From the NCBI GenBank assembly GCA_900315975.1, contig ONBA01000016.1:55450-109881 (forward strand): DNA of 54,432 nt, given 5' to 3'. Positions 8,968-17,191 of this stretch are shown piece by piece. How positions within the stretch are numbered: the first letter of the stretch is position 1; each line of letters begins with the position of its first letter. The notes beneath the pieces are model-generated. The model saw nothing but the letters and a program-made list of their open reading frames with translations, did not search any database and had not been told where the DNA came from. The translations under genes and the position numbers were made by a program. This DNA comes from an uncultured Ruminococcus sp. (GTDB taxonomy: Bacteria > Bacillota_A > Clostridia > Oscillospirales > Ruminococcaceae).

Positions 8968-9915
8968 ATGGAAAATAAGAAACCGTTCGTACTCGCAATA
9001 GCAGGACCTACTGCATCGGGTAAAACATGGCTCGGAGTCGAGCTTGCCAAGACTTATGGCGGCGAGGTCGTATCCGCCGATTCTATGCAGATATATAAAG
9101 GTATGGACATTGCCTCCGCCAAGCCGACTGCCGAGGAAATGCAGGGAATACCGCACCACCTGATAAGTGTTCTTGACCGTGATGTCAGTTTTTCCGCGGC
9201 GGACTACGTTAAACTCGCAAATGAGGCGATAGAGGATATCCTCAGCAGGGGGAAACTGCCGATAATCGTCGGCGGAACAGGTCTGTACATTGATTCTCTG
9301 CTCAACAACGTTCAGTTTGCGGAGATAAAAAGCGACTCCGCCTACCGTGAGAAGCTTTATGAAATATCGCGCAGTGAGGGGAATGAGCGGCTTTATGCCG
9401 AGCTTTGCGAGGCTGACCCCTCTGCCGCAGAGTCGATACACATGAATAATACGGTACGTCTTGTCCGCGCACTTGAAGTGATACACGTTACGGGCAGGAA
9501 GTTCAGTGAGCTAAAAGAAGAGAGCGTTTCTGTAGAAAGTCCCTATGATTCGCTTATCCTCGGTCTCAATGCCGCTGACCGCGCTCTGCTTTATGAGCGT
9601 ATCGATATGCGCGTTGACGAGATGGTCGAGGCGGGACTTGTCGAGGAAGCACGTGAATTATGGCAGGAAAATGCCATGCGTACTGCCGCAAACGCTATCG
9701 GCTACAAGGAACTTATCCCGTATTTTGAAGGTAATGCCCTTATGAGCGAGTGTATCGACAAAATTAAACAGGGTACACGCCATTACGCAAAAAGACAGCT
9801 TACGTGGTTTAGAAAAAATGAACGTATCAACTGGATAATTATCGATGATTTTAGTAAAAAGTGTGAAATTTCGGAAAAATCCAAAAAAGCTATAGCCAAT
9901 TACGGAAGAATATGA
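8968..9915 (+). CDS. miaA: tRNA dimethylallyltransferase MiaA
   Basis: Transfers the dimethylallyl group to A37 of tRNAs, making the i6A that MiaB then methylthiolates. The P-loop GPTASGKT is at residues 13-20. Family motifs 'VSADSMQIYKGMDIASAKPT', 'PHHLI' and 'GGTGLYIDSLL' are all present. A C-terminal 'GTRHYAKRQLTWFR' motif confirms a complete protein of 315 residues. Upstream in-frame TTG (8950) and ATG (8962) codons exist, but AGGAG at 8957-8961 places the start at 8968. hfq follows after a ~100-base leader, an arrangement also known from proteobacteria (miaA-hfq). Confidence 0.95.
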   Translation: MENKKPFVLAIAGPTASGKTWLGVELAKTYGGEVVSADSMQIYKGMDIASAKPTAEEMQGIPHHLISVLDRDVSFSAADYVKLANEAIEDILSRGKLPIIVGGTGLYIDSLLNNVQFAEIKSDSAYREKLYEISRSEGNERLYAELCEADPSAAESIHMNNTVRLVRALEVIHVTGRKFSELKEESVSVESPYDSLILGLNAADRALLYERIDMRVDEMVEAGLVEEARELWQENAMRTAANAIGYKELIPYFEGNALMSECIDKIKQGTRHYAKRQLTWFRKNERINWIIIDDFSKKCEISEKSKKAIANYGRI

Positions 9916-9921
9916 TATAAT
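9913..9921 (+). promoter_or_regulatory. Extended -10 element, probable hfq promoter
   Basis: TGATATAAT: extended TG plus a perfect -10, overlapping the miaA stop codon. No convincing -35 is present 17 bases upstream, as is usual for extended -10 promoters. It leaves a ~95-base leader for hfq. Confidence 0.5.
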
Positions 9922-9960
9922 GTATTGTGTGTATTTTTATCCTTATGGGATAGGTATGCC

Positions 9961-9995
9961 CTCACGCAGGAGCAGTAAAAGTTTTCTGCGGTGAG
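9961..9995 (+). other. Hairpin in the hfq leader
   Basis: CTCACGCAG pairs with CTGCGGTGAG across a 16-base loop, with one bulge. It lies 27 bases before the hfq start in the predicted leader. It could be a regulatory fold; there is no T tail, so it is not a terminator. Confidence 0.35.
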
Positions 9996-10022
9996 AATAA
10001 TAAACACGAATGGAGAATGTGT

Positions 10023-10265
10023 ATGAACAAAACTATCAATTTACAGGACGTTTTCCTCAATCAGTGCAGAAAGGAAAAGATATCAGTTACCATTATCCTT
10101 ACGAACGGTTTCCAGTTCAAGGGTATGGTAAGAGGATTTGACAGCTACGTTGCTATTTTCGACTGCGACGGCAAACAGCAGCTCGTTTATAAGCACGCTA
10201 TTTCAACGATTATCCCCGCAAGACCTGTTTCTATACTTGATGCTTCGGCAGACAAGAGTGAATGA
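10023..10265 (+). CDS. hfq: RNA chaperone Hfq
   Basis: Hexameric Sm-like RNA-binding protein, 80 residues. The Sm1 region '[19 protein letters not shown]' and the '[18 protein letters not shown]' strand are typical. The Sm2 motif is YKHAIST. The short tail is typical of Firmicutes. ATG codons occur at 10017 and 10023; GGAGA abuts the first, so 10023 has the better spacing and matches the family N terminus (MNKTINLQD). The gene has its own likely promoter overlapping the end of miaA. The next gene begins 12 bases downstream. Confidence 0.95.
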   Translation: MNKTINLQDVFLNQCRKEKISVTIILTNGFQFKGMVRGFDSYVAIFDCDGKQQLVYKHAISTIIPARPVSILDASADKSE

Positions 10266-10277
10266 GCGGTGATATGA

Positions 10278-11591
10278 ATGCGCGCAAATAAATCAGACAG
10301 CAGCTTCATCGTCAAGGTGATGAGAAATTCCGTTCTCATCCTGCTTCTGATAGTCTTTATCAGCATCGTTTATAATTTCCGCAATAAACAGGCTCCTACG
10401 GCGGTAGCTCTGATGTCGGATGCAACTGCTTCACGTGAGTTCAAGGGAGTTTTCATCAGAGATGAGACCCCACTTATGTGTACTTCCGGCGGCGCTGTGA
10501 GCTATAATGTGGCTGACGGCGGAAAGCTCGGAAATGGTACGGTTATCGCTGAGGTGTACCCCAACGATGAGCAGATAGTAAGAAACCGCGAGATACAGCG
10601 CCTTGAGCGTGAACTGGGTGTTCTCAGGAAAATACAGAACCCCGGTACTATCGAGTCGGCACAGCCTTCAAACCTCTCTGACAGCATTGAGGAGAAATAC
10701 CGCAGTATGATATACAGCCGCGATATGCACGATTATTCCTCGGTCGAAAGAGATATGGAAGATCTGCTTATACAGATGAGTACATACCAGATAATCACCA
10801 AGCAGGTGAACGGTTTCGACCAGCAGATAACAGACATCAATTCAAAACTCGCTGAACTAAAATCTCAGACGGTCAGTCCTTCTGAGACAATAAAGTCGCC
10901 GCGCTCTGCTTACTTTGTAAGTTATTGCGACGGATATGAATCCGAGCTTAAACCGGACAAGCTGGATACTATATCAATTGCCGATATAAACAGCATCGAG
11001 GACAGAAAAAGCTCAGAGGGAAATATCGTCGGCAAGCTTATAGAAGGATACGGCTGGTACCTTGCAGGAGTTATCGACAATTCGCGCAAAGAGTACGCTA
11101 TCGGCGGAAATGTAAAGATAAGATTTGATTCTGCCGCTGATACCTTTGACGCTGTTGTCAAGGATATCCGCGATGAAGGCGACACTTCAAAGAGCATCAT
11201 AATACTTGAATGTAATCAGTTCAACTACGACCTCGTTCAGCACCGCGCTGAAAAGTGCGAGATGATAAAGGGCGATTTCCGCGGACTTAAAGTTCCGCGT
11301 GAGTCGATACGATTCGCTGATATCACTCAAAAGAAGGGATTTCCGGCTGCTGAGGAAGAAACTGCTCCGGAAGGCGAAACTCCGACAGAAGAGACTGCCC
11401 CACAGACCGAAGCGGAAACTACCGTCAAGACCAAGGGCGTATACATCTTAAAGGGTGAACAGGTTACTTTCAAGAAAATCGACGTCATATATGAGGGCGA
11501 TGATTACGTGCTCTCAAAGGTGCATGAAGATGATTCATCTTACCTTGCACTCTATGACGATATAATGATAGAAGGTGTGAACGATGACTGA
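10278..11591 (+). CDS. HlyD-like single-pass membrane protein in the ylm cluster
   Basis: A 437-residue protein with a short cytoplasmic N terminus and one transmembrane helix (~17-34). The extracellular part is like a membrane-fusion (HlyD/biotin-lipoyl) adaptor: a 'GGAVSYNVADGGKLGNGTVIAEVY' lipoyl-like strand pattern, coiled-coil segments (~95-215) and a later beta barrel. A Glu/Thr/Pro-rich insert sits at ~360-380. HlyD-like genes of this kind occur in clostridial genomes beside ylmE/sepF. There is no exporter ABC gene nearby, so an export role is not supported, and a link to cell division or the envelope is inferred only from position. It overlaps ylmE by 8 bases. Confidence 0.7.
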   Translation: MRANKSDSSFIVKVMRNSVLILLLIVFISIVYNFRNKQAPTAVALMSDATASREFKGVFIRDETPLMCTSGGAVSYNVADGGKLGNGTVIAEVYPNDEQIVRNREIQRLERELGVLRKIQNPGTIESAQPSNLSDSIEEKYRSMIYSRDMHDYSSVERDMEDLLIQMSTYQIITKQVNGFDQQITDINSKLAELKSQTVSPSETIKSPRSAYFVSYCDGYESELKPDKLDTISIADINSIEDRKSSEGNIVGKLIEGYGWYLAGVIDNSRKEYAIGGNVKIRFDSAADTFDAVVKDIRDEGDTSKSIIILECNQFNYDLVQHRAEKCEMIKGDFRGLKVPRESIRFADITQKKGFPAAEEETAPEGETPTEETAPQTEAETTVKTKGVYILKGEQVTFKKIDVIYEGDDYVLSKVHEDDSSYLALYDDIMIEGVNDD

Positions 11592-12282
11592 CAGATTTCA
11601 GTATGTCAGCGATAACCTTGCGGCTATAAAGAGCAATATCGCGGACGCGGCTGCAAAATGCGGCAGAGCACCGGAAGATATACGAATTATGGCTGTTACG
11701 AAAACCGTCGCTCCTGAGATAGTGAACTATGCCGTTTCACTCGGAGTTACTCTCCTCGGTGAAAACAGGGCACAGGAGTTCATGTCGAAGCAGGAGGCTT
11801 ATGACAAGTCTGCGGAGTTACATTTCATCGGCGGCTTGCAGACAAATAAGGTAAAGTATATCATAGAACCTATGACGATGATTCAGTCAGTTGACAGCTT
11901 TAAGCTGGCACAGGAAATAAACCGGCTCGCAGGTGTGCATAATAAAACTATGGACATCCTTTGCGAGGTAAATATCGGAGGAGAGGATTCCAAAAGCGGA
12001 GTCGCTCCAGATGAACTGATACCGCTCCTTGAGCAGATATCGACACTGGAAAATGTGAGGGTGAAGGGTCTTATGACCATTCCTCCGCCTTCCGGAAGCG
12101 ATATCTTCCTTGGGAAAATGGAGGAGCTGTTTCAGAATATAAAATGCAGAAATATCAATGGCATCGCTATGGAGACGCTCTCAATGGGCATGACTCATGA
12201 CTATGCCGATGCCGTAAAACACGGTTCAACACTGGTGCGTATCGGTACCGGTCTTTTCGGAGCACGCGACTACAGTAAATAG
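11584..12282 (+). CDS. ylmE: YggS/YlmE-family pyridoxal phosphate homeostasis protein
   Basis: A PLP-binding, alanine-racemase-fold protein with no known catalytic reaction that keeps PLP and amino/keto acid pools balanced. It has 232 residues. The PLP lysine lies in 'IMAVTK' (Lys40). Family motifs 'LGENRAQEF', 'HFIGGLQTNKVK', 'VNIGGEDSKSG', 'GLMTIPP' and 'LSMGMTHDYADAVKHGSTLVRIGTGLFG' are all intact. It starts inside the end of the HlyD-like gene, which suggests translational coupling. Its position ahead of sepF matches the classical ylmE-sepF-ylmH-divIVA order; ylmD and ylmG are not seen. Confidence 0.92.
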   Translation: MTDRFQYVSDNLAAIKSNIADAAAKCGRAPEDIRIMAVTKTVAPEIVNYAVSLGVTLLGENRAQEFMSKQEAYDKSAELHFIGGLQTNKVKYIIEPMTMIQSVDSFKLAQEINRLAGVHNKTMDILCEVNIGGEDSKSGVAPDELIPLLEQISTLENVRVKGLMTIPPPSGSDIFLGKMEELFQNIKCRNINGIAMETLSMGMTHDYADAVKHGSTLVRIGTGLFGARDYSK

Positions 12283-12419
12283 CCGCCGCCTCTGTACGGT
12301 ATGAGCTTGGGGGTATCAACATTTAGAGTTCATAACGGCAGATGTGCTCATAATAATGAAAATTTCTATAACGGCGGCTCACCGCATGAGTGCCGGTAAC
12401 TATTATAATGTATATGCGG
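12281..12419 (+). other. Structured leader region before sepF
   Basis: Two successive base-paired regions fill the 153-base gap. The first is closed by AGCCGCCG (12281-12288) with CGGCGGCT (12372-12379), and encloses TATGAGC/GCTCATA (12300-12306 with 12346-12352). The second pairs CCGCAT (12382-12387) with ATGCGG (12414-12419), beside the ribosome site. A TATAAT at 12404-12409 lacks a clear -35. No known riboswitch motif was recognised. Confidence 0.35.
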
Positions 12420-12435
12420 AGAATGGAGAAAAATC

Positions 12436-12906
12436 ATGAAACTTTTCGAGAATATCAAGGATTTCTTTTTTGCAGCTGAAGACGAGGACGGCGATTTCGC
12501 TGATACTCCCATGGGCGCTGAGACAAGAGAACATTCAGGCGCCGGCGGTGCTATGTCGAATCCACGCGAGGAAATGGCTCCTGAGGGAACAGGCAGAAGA
12601 AACAAGGTAGTTAATATCCAGACTACTGCACAGCTTCAGGTAGTTCTTGTTAAGCCTTCAGCTTTTACAGACGCTAAGCAGATAGCTGACCACCTTATCG
12701 CTAAGAAGACCGTAGTGCTCAACCTCGAAACTGCTTCTCCTGAGAACAAGAGAAGAATCATCGACTTCCTCGTAGGTGTTGCTTACGCTAACGGCGGAAG
12801 CCTTAAGCCTGTTGCAAACCTTACCTACATCATTACTCCTTACAATGTAGGTTTCATAGGCGAGGACCTCGTTGGCGAGCTTGAGAACAACGGCGTATTT
12901 ATCTGA
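12436..12906 (+). CDS. sepF: Cell division protein SepF
   Basis: FtsZ-bundling, membrane-binding division protein of 156 residues. The N-terminal amphipathic segment 'MKLFENIKDFFF' is the membrane anchor. An acidic and Gly-rich linker follows. The conserved globular domain (~60-156) has 'DAKQIADHLIAKKTVVLNLE', 'RRIIDFLVGVAYANGGSLKPV' and 'TYIITPYNVGF'. It recruits FtsZ filaments to the division septum in Firmicutes lacking or backing up FtsA. The stop overlaps the ylmH start (TGATG), so the two are translationally coupled. Confidence 0.95.
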   Translation: MKLFENIKDFFFAAEDEDGDFADTPMGAETREHSGAGGAMSNPREEMAPEGTGRRNKVVNIQTTAQLQVVLVKPSAFTDAKQIADHLIAKKTVVLNLETASPENKRRIIDFLVGVAYANGGSLKPVANLTYIITPYNVGFIGEDLVGELENNGVFI

Positions 12907-13664
12907 TGAATACTCAGCCGGACAGGCTCTTTATCGCTCGGCTTGAGGATATGCTTCAGCAGTGTGAGCGCTACAGTGCCCCTGTATTTTCGTCGTTTCT
13001 CGATGAGAGACAGTGTGCGGAAACAGAACTGTGGCTCCGTGCTAATGCCGGAGAAAACGGGTATCTCCTATGGGGCGGATATCCCGGCGCAAGACGAAAA
13101 ATACTCGCTGTTTTCCCGGAGTATCTGCGCGAAAGCATTACTGAACTCTATCCTATGCAGTGCGTCACATTCGTCTACAGGAAAGAGGACAAGCTGACTC
13201 ACCGCGATATCCTCGGCTCACTCATGGCTCAGCAGATGAAGCGTGAAGTGGTCGGAGACATCGTCGCGGAAGAGGGCATCGCCCAGACCTTCCTCACAGA
13301 CGTTGCGGCAAAGCTGATAACCGGTTCGGTATCCAAAATCGGCAGAGTCGGCGTAAAGACAGAGACCGGCAGAACTTTTGAGCTTGAAAATGCTCAGAAA
13401 TTTCAGGATATAAGCGGTACGGTCGCCTCGCTGCGGCTTGACTGCATTGTCAGCCTTGCGGCTAAGCTGAGCCGCGAAAAAGCGGCGGCACTTATCCGGA
13501 CGGACAAGGTGGACGTTAACCACCTTACCGCAGACTCTCTCTCTCATGAACTTAAAGAAGGGGATATCCTCTCCATAAGAGGCTGCGGAAGATTTATTCT
13601 TTCTGGTATCAACGGCGAGACCAAAAAAGGCCGTATACACATAATTCTGAAAAAATATATTTAG
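12906..13664 (+). CDS. ylmH: S4-domain RNA-binding protein YlmH
   Basis: A 252-residue YlmH-family protein. The N-terminal ~170 residues match the family core ('YSAPVFSSFLDERQ', 'GYPGARRKI', 'DILGSLMAQQMKREVVGDI'). An S4 RNA-binding domain lies at ~180-250 ('LRLDCIVSLAAKLSREKAAALI', ending 'GDILSIRGCGRF'). YlmH proteins bind ribosomal RNA or stalled large subunits and take part in ribosome rescue, but the gene is conserved in the division cluster. It overlaps sepF by one base and is followed closely by divIVA. Confidence 0.92.
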   Translation: MNTQPDRLFIARLEDMLQQCERYSAPVFSSFLDERQCAETELWLRANAGENGYLLWGGYPGARRKILAVFPEYLRESITELYPMQCVTFVYRKEDKLTHRDILGSLMAQQMKREVVGDIVAEEGIAQTFLTDVAAKLITGSVSKIGRVGVKTETGRTFELENAQKFQDISGTVASLRLDCIVSLAAKLSREKAAALIRTDKVDVNHLTADSLSHELKEGDILSIRGCGRFILSGINGETKKGRIHIILKKYI

Positions 13665-13676
13665 AGGTGAATGATA

Positions 13677-14228
13677 ATGATCACATCAAAAGACGTAAGA
13701 AATAAAAGATTTGAAAAAGCTGCTTTCGGCTATAAGCAGGAGGAAATCGACGAATTTCTCTCTCAGCTTGAGGCTGAACTCGACGAAATGGAGCGCGAGC
13801 GCGCTGAGGCTAACAACAAGATCCAGATCCTCGCTGACAAGGTAAGAGAGTACATGAAGGACGAGGACGCTCTCAAGGACGCTCTTCTCGGTGCTCAGAA
13901 ACAGGGACATCAGGTCCTCAACGAAGCTAACGAGAAGGCTGAGCAGATCATTGCTGAGGCTCAGGCTAAGGCTGATGAACTCGAAGACGAGGCTGTACGT
14001 CAGCACGCTGAGGCTATGGAGAAGAACCGCGAGGAGATCGCTAAGGAGAAGGAAGCTCTCATCGACGCACGCCGCCAGGTTGCAGAGTTCAAGAAGAGCC
14101 TCTTCGATATGTACAAGGCTCACCTTGAGATGATCTCATCTATGCCCGAAACATACGACGATGACCTCGACCCCACTGAAACAGCCGAGGAGATCGCTGC
14201 TGCTGTAGCTTCAGGAAACGAAGACTGA
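13677..14228 (+). CDS. divIVA: Cell-pole/septum protein DivIVA
   Basis: Coiled-coil protein that senses negative membrane curvature at poles and septa. The N-terminal lipid-binding domain has 'VRNKRFEKAAFGYKQEEIDEFL', close to the DivIVA signature. A long charged coiled coil (~30-150) rich in Glu/Ala/Lys follows, then an acidic tail. It has 183 residues. An ATG at 13671 touches AGAGGTGA directly. The ATG at 13677 is 7 bases away and gives the family N terminus (MITSKDV), so it was chosen. It ends the ylmE-sepF-ylmH-divIVA block, followed by a long inverted repeat and ileS. Confidence 0.94.
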   Translation: MITSKDVRNKRFEKAAFGYKQEEIDEFLSQLEAELDEMERERAEANNKIQILADKVREYMKDEDALKDALLGAQKQGHQVLNEANEKAEQIIAEAQAKADELEDEAVRQHAEAMEKNREEIAKEKEALIDARRQVAEFKKSLFDMYKAHLEMISSMPETYDDDLDPTETAEEIAAAVASGNED

Positions 14229-14243
14229 TAATACGGCATCTCT

Positions 14244-14315
14244 GCCGTTAGTCGTTAGCCATTAGCTTGCTGTGAGGATATGCCTGCAATAAGCTGATAG
14301 CTAAAAGCTAACGGC
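14244..14315. repeat. Long imperfect inverted repeat between divIVA and ileS
   Basis: Two 25-base arms (14244-14268 and 14291-14315) pair at 22 of 25 positions counting G-U, around a 22-base centre. The arms open with GCCGTTAG and close with CTAACGGC. There is no T run, so it is not a plain terminator. It could be a small palindromic repeat element or an mRNA-stability fold. No second copy was noticed in the window. Confidence 0.6.
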
Positions 14316-14359
14316 GCATATTACTTATTCAGTTCGAGAAATTATGAAAGGTGATACCA

Positions 14360-17131
14360 ATGGCACAGGATTATAACACGACCCTTAATTTACCGGTAAC
14401 CGATTTCCCCATGCGCGGAAATCTTCCCAAGAGAGAGCCTGAAACTCTCGAAAAATGGGAGAGCGAAAGACTCTACTACAAGATGATAGAGAAGAACAAG
14501 GGCAAGCCCTCTTTCATTCTCCACGACGGACCTCCCTACGCTAACGGCGAGATCCACCTCGGAACTGCGCTCAATAAAACACTCAAGGACTTTATCATTA
14601 AGTACAAGAATATGAACGGATTCTGCGCTCCTTATGTTCCCGGCTGGGATACTCACGGTCTGCCTATCGAGCTTAAGGCTATGAAGGCTATCGGCGTTAA
14701 GGACGGCGCTATTCCGCCTACAGAGCTGAGAAAACACTGCCACGACTATGCAATGACTCACGTTGCAAATCAGATGAAGCAGTTCAAGCGTCTCGGTTCA
14801 CTTGGCGATTATGAGTACCCTTACCTCACACTCCGTCCTGCTTATGAGGCAAGACAGGTCGAGGTATTCGGCGCTATGGCTAAGAAGGGCTATATGTATA
14901 AGGGACTTAAGCCTGTTTATTGGTGCCCTGACTGTAATACCGCTCTTGCAGAGGCTGAGATCGAGTATTCAAATGACCCCTGCTACTCTATCTATGTAAA
15001 GTTCAACGTTACCGACGATAAGGGAATGTTCACTTCTCTCGGTCTCGACCTTTCAAAGGTGTATTTCGTAATATGGACTACTACTACATGGACTATCCCC
15101 GGAAACCTTGCTATCTGCCTCGGTCCGGAGTATAACTATACACTCGTTCACGTTGGCGACGAGTACTACGTAATGGCTGAAGAACTCGTAAAGACTACCA
15201 TGGAGACTGCCGGTATCACTGATTACACTACCGACCACATCTTCACAGGTGCAGAGCTCGAAGGCATGAAGACCAAGCACCCGCTCTATGACCGTCCGTC
15301 TCCGATAATCGTCGGCGACCACGTTACACTCGAATCAGGTACAGGCTGTGTTCATACTGCGCCCGGCTACGGTGTTGAGGACTTTGAGGTTTGCAAGAAC
15401 TATGACGACATCGGCATCATTGTATGTGTTGACGCTAAGGGTAAGCAGACCGCAGAGGCAGGCGAGTTTGCAGGTCTCGATACTGATGAGGCTAACAAGG
15501 CTATCGCCGCAAAACTCACTGAACTCGGCGCTATGCTCGCAACTCAGAAGATAGTCCACCAGTATCCGCACTGCTGGAGATGTAACAGCCCGATAATCTA
15601 CCGTGCTACAGAGCAGTGGTTCTGTTCAGTAAACGGATTCAAGGACGAGGCTATAAAGGCAATAGAGGGTGTTCAGTGGATACCCGAGTGGGGCGAGGAC
15701 CGCATCAAGGGTATGGTCCGCGACAGAAGTGACTGGTGCATTTCACGTCAGAGAACATGGGGTGTTCCTATTCCTGTTATCTACTGCAAGGACTGCGGCA
15801 AGCCTATCTGTAACGATGAAACTATCGGTGCTATCGCTGACCTTTTCCGCAAAGAAGGTTCTGACGCATGGTGGACCAAGGAAGTAAGCGAGTTTATCCC
15901 TGCTTCTGTCAAGTGCGAATGCGGATGCGGCGAATTCACCAAGGAATACGATATCATGGACGTTTGGTTCGACAGCGGTGTATCACATACTGCTGTTATG
16001 GAAGATTTCGACAGCCTCACATGGCCGGCAGACCTCTATCTTGAGGGCGCAGACCAGTACCGCGGCTGGTTCCAGTCTTCACTCCTTACATCTGTTGTAT
16101 ACAAGGGTACTGCTCCATATAAGGCAGTATGCACACACGGCTGGGTAGTTGACGGCGAGGGCAAGACAATGCACAAGTCCCTCGGCAACGGTATCGCTCC
16201 CAGTGAGATAACCGACCAGTACGGTGCTGATATTCTCCGTCTGTGGGTAGCTTCATCTGACTACCACAGCGATATCCGTATCTCTAAGCCTATCCTGAGC
16301 CAGCTCTCAGATGCTTACAAGAAGATACGCAATACAGCAAGATTCATCCTCGGAAACCTCGGTAACGGTGCAGGTTTCGACCCTGACAAGGACTGCGTTT
16401 CCGACGATAAGCTCACAGAGCTCGATAAATGGGCACTCATGAAGCTCGACAAGCTCATCGACGACGTTAAGGCTGGCTATGAGAAGTATGATTTCCATAT
16501 CGCATTCCACGCTATCCACAACTTCTGCGTTGTTGATATGTCAAACTTCTATCTCGATATCATCAAGGACAGACTCTACTGCGAGAAGGAGAACAGTGAA
16601 CTCCGCCGTGCCGCTCAGACTGCTATGTACCGCATTCTCAGCGCACTCGCAAGACTTGCAGCTCCTATCATCTCATTCACAGCTGAGGAAATATGGCAGT
16701 TCATGCCGCATACTTCTGCTGACGATAAGGAGAGCGTATTCCTCAATCAGATGCCCGAAAAGAGCGGCATTGAGTTCAGCACTGAGTTCATCGAGAAGTG
16801 GGAACTTATTTACAATACCCGTCTCGGCGCTAACAAAGCTCTTGAAGAGGCAAGAAATGCCAAGACCATCGGTAAGTCACTTGAAGCCAAGATGATAATC
16901 AAGTGCAGCGGCGAGCTTTACAGCAAGTATACTGCTCTTGCCGGCGAACTCAAGGACATTCTTATCGTATCTGGAGTTGAGGTTGCTGAGGGCGAAGGCG
17001 AAACTGTATATGAGGTCGCTAAGGCTGACGGCGATAAGTGCGAGCGCTGCTGGTGCTATTCATGCTATGTCGGCACAAACAGTGCACATCCTACACTCTG
17101 CGAACGCTGTGCAATAGCCGTAGAAGCTTAA
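14360..17131 (+). CDS. ileS: Isoleucine-tRNA ligase
   Basis: Class Ia synthetase, 923 residues, full length. The Rossmann core, CP1 editing domain ('TTTTWTIPGNLA'; the usual GTG.VHTAPG motif as 'GTGCVHTAPGYG') and anticodon-binding domain are all recognisable. The C-terminal zinc-finger Cys pairs are 'CERCW' and 'CERCA'. The HIGH signature reads HLGT and the KMSKS loop reads TMHKS ('GKTMHKSLGN'), both departing from consensus. The ATG at 14360 was chosen because AAGGTGAT precedes it by ~5 bases; a GTG at 14351 is in frame. Next to divIVA, as in many Firmicutes. No T-box was found upstream. Confidence 0.95.
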   Translation: MAQDYNTTLNLPVTDFPMRGNLPKREPETLEKWESERLYYKMIEKNKGKPSFILHDGPPYANGEIHLGTALNKTLKDFIIKYKNMNGFCAPYVPGWDTHGLPIELKAMKAIGVKDGAIPPTELRKHCHDYAMTHVANQMKQFKRLGSLGDYEYPYLTLRPAYEARQVEVFGAMAKKGYMYKGLKPVYWCPDCNTALAEAEIEYSNDPCYSIYVKFNVTDDKGMFTSLGLDLSKVYFVIWTTTTWTIPGNLAICLGPEYNYTLVHVGDEYYVMAEELVKTTMETAGITDYTTDHIFTGAELEGMKTKHPLYDRPSPIIVGDHVTLESGTGCVHTAPGYGVEDFEVCKNYDDIGIIVCVDAKGKQTAEAGEFAGLDTDEANKAIAAKLTELGAMLATQKIVHQYPHCWRCNSPIIYRATEQWFCSVNGFKDEAIKAIEGVQWIPEWGEDRIKGMVRDRSDWCISRQRTWGVPIPVIYCKDCGKPICNDETIGAIADLFRKEGSDAWWTKEVSEFIPASVKCECGCGEFTKEYDIMDVWFDSGVSHTAVMEDFDSLTWPADLYLEGADQYRGWFQSSLLTSVVYKGTAPYKAVCTHGWVVDGEGKTMHKSLGNGIAPSEITDQYGADILRLWVASSDYHSDIRISKPILSQLSDAYKKIRNTARFILGNLGNGAGFDPDKDCVSDDKLTELDKWALMKLDKLIDDVKAGYEKYDFHIAFHAIHNFCVVDMSNFYLDIIKDRLYCEKENSELRRAAQTAMYRILSALARLAAPIISFTAEEIWQFMPHTSADDKESVFLNQMPEKSGIEFSTEFIEKWELIYNTRLGANKALEEARNAKTIGKSLEAKMIIKCSGELYSKYTALAGELKDILIVSGVEVAEGEGETVYEVAKADGDKCERCWCYSCYVGTNSAHPTLCERCAIAVEA

Positions 17132-17143
17132 AATTTGTACTAT

Positions 17144-17173
17144 ATTGCCTGCTGACGCATAACAGCAGGCAAT
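17144..17173 (+). terminator. Hairpin between ileS and lspA
   Basis: Perfect 11-bp stem ATTGCCTGCTG/CAGCAGGCAAT with an 8-base loop. Only GTTTG follows, so termination would be partial at best. It may reduce read-through into lspA. Confidence 0.5.
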
Positions 17174-17191
17174 GTTTGTGAAAGGATAAAT

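Noticed and set aside
8791..9486. 231-codon minus-strand frame across mutL-miaA
   Set aside because: Opposite-strand shadow of two well-supported genes.
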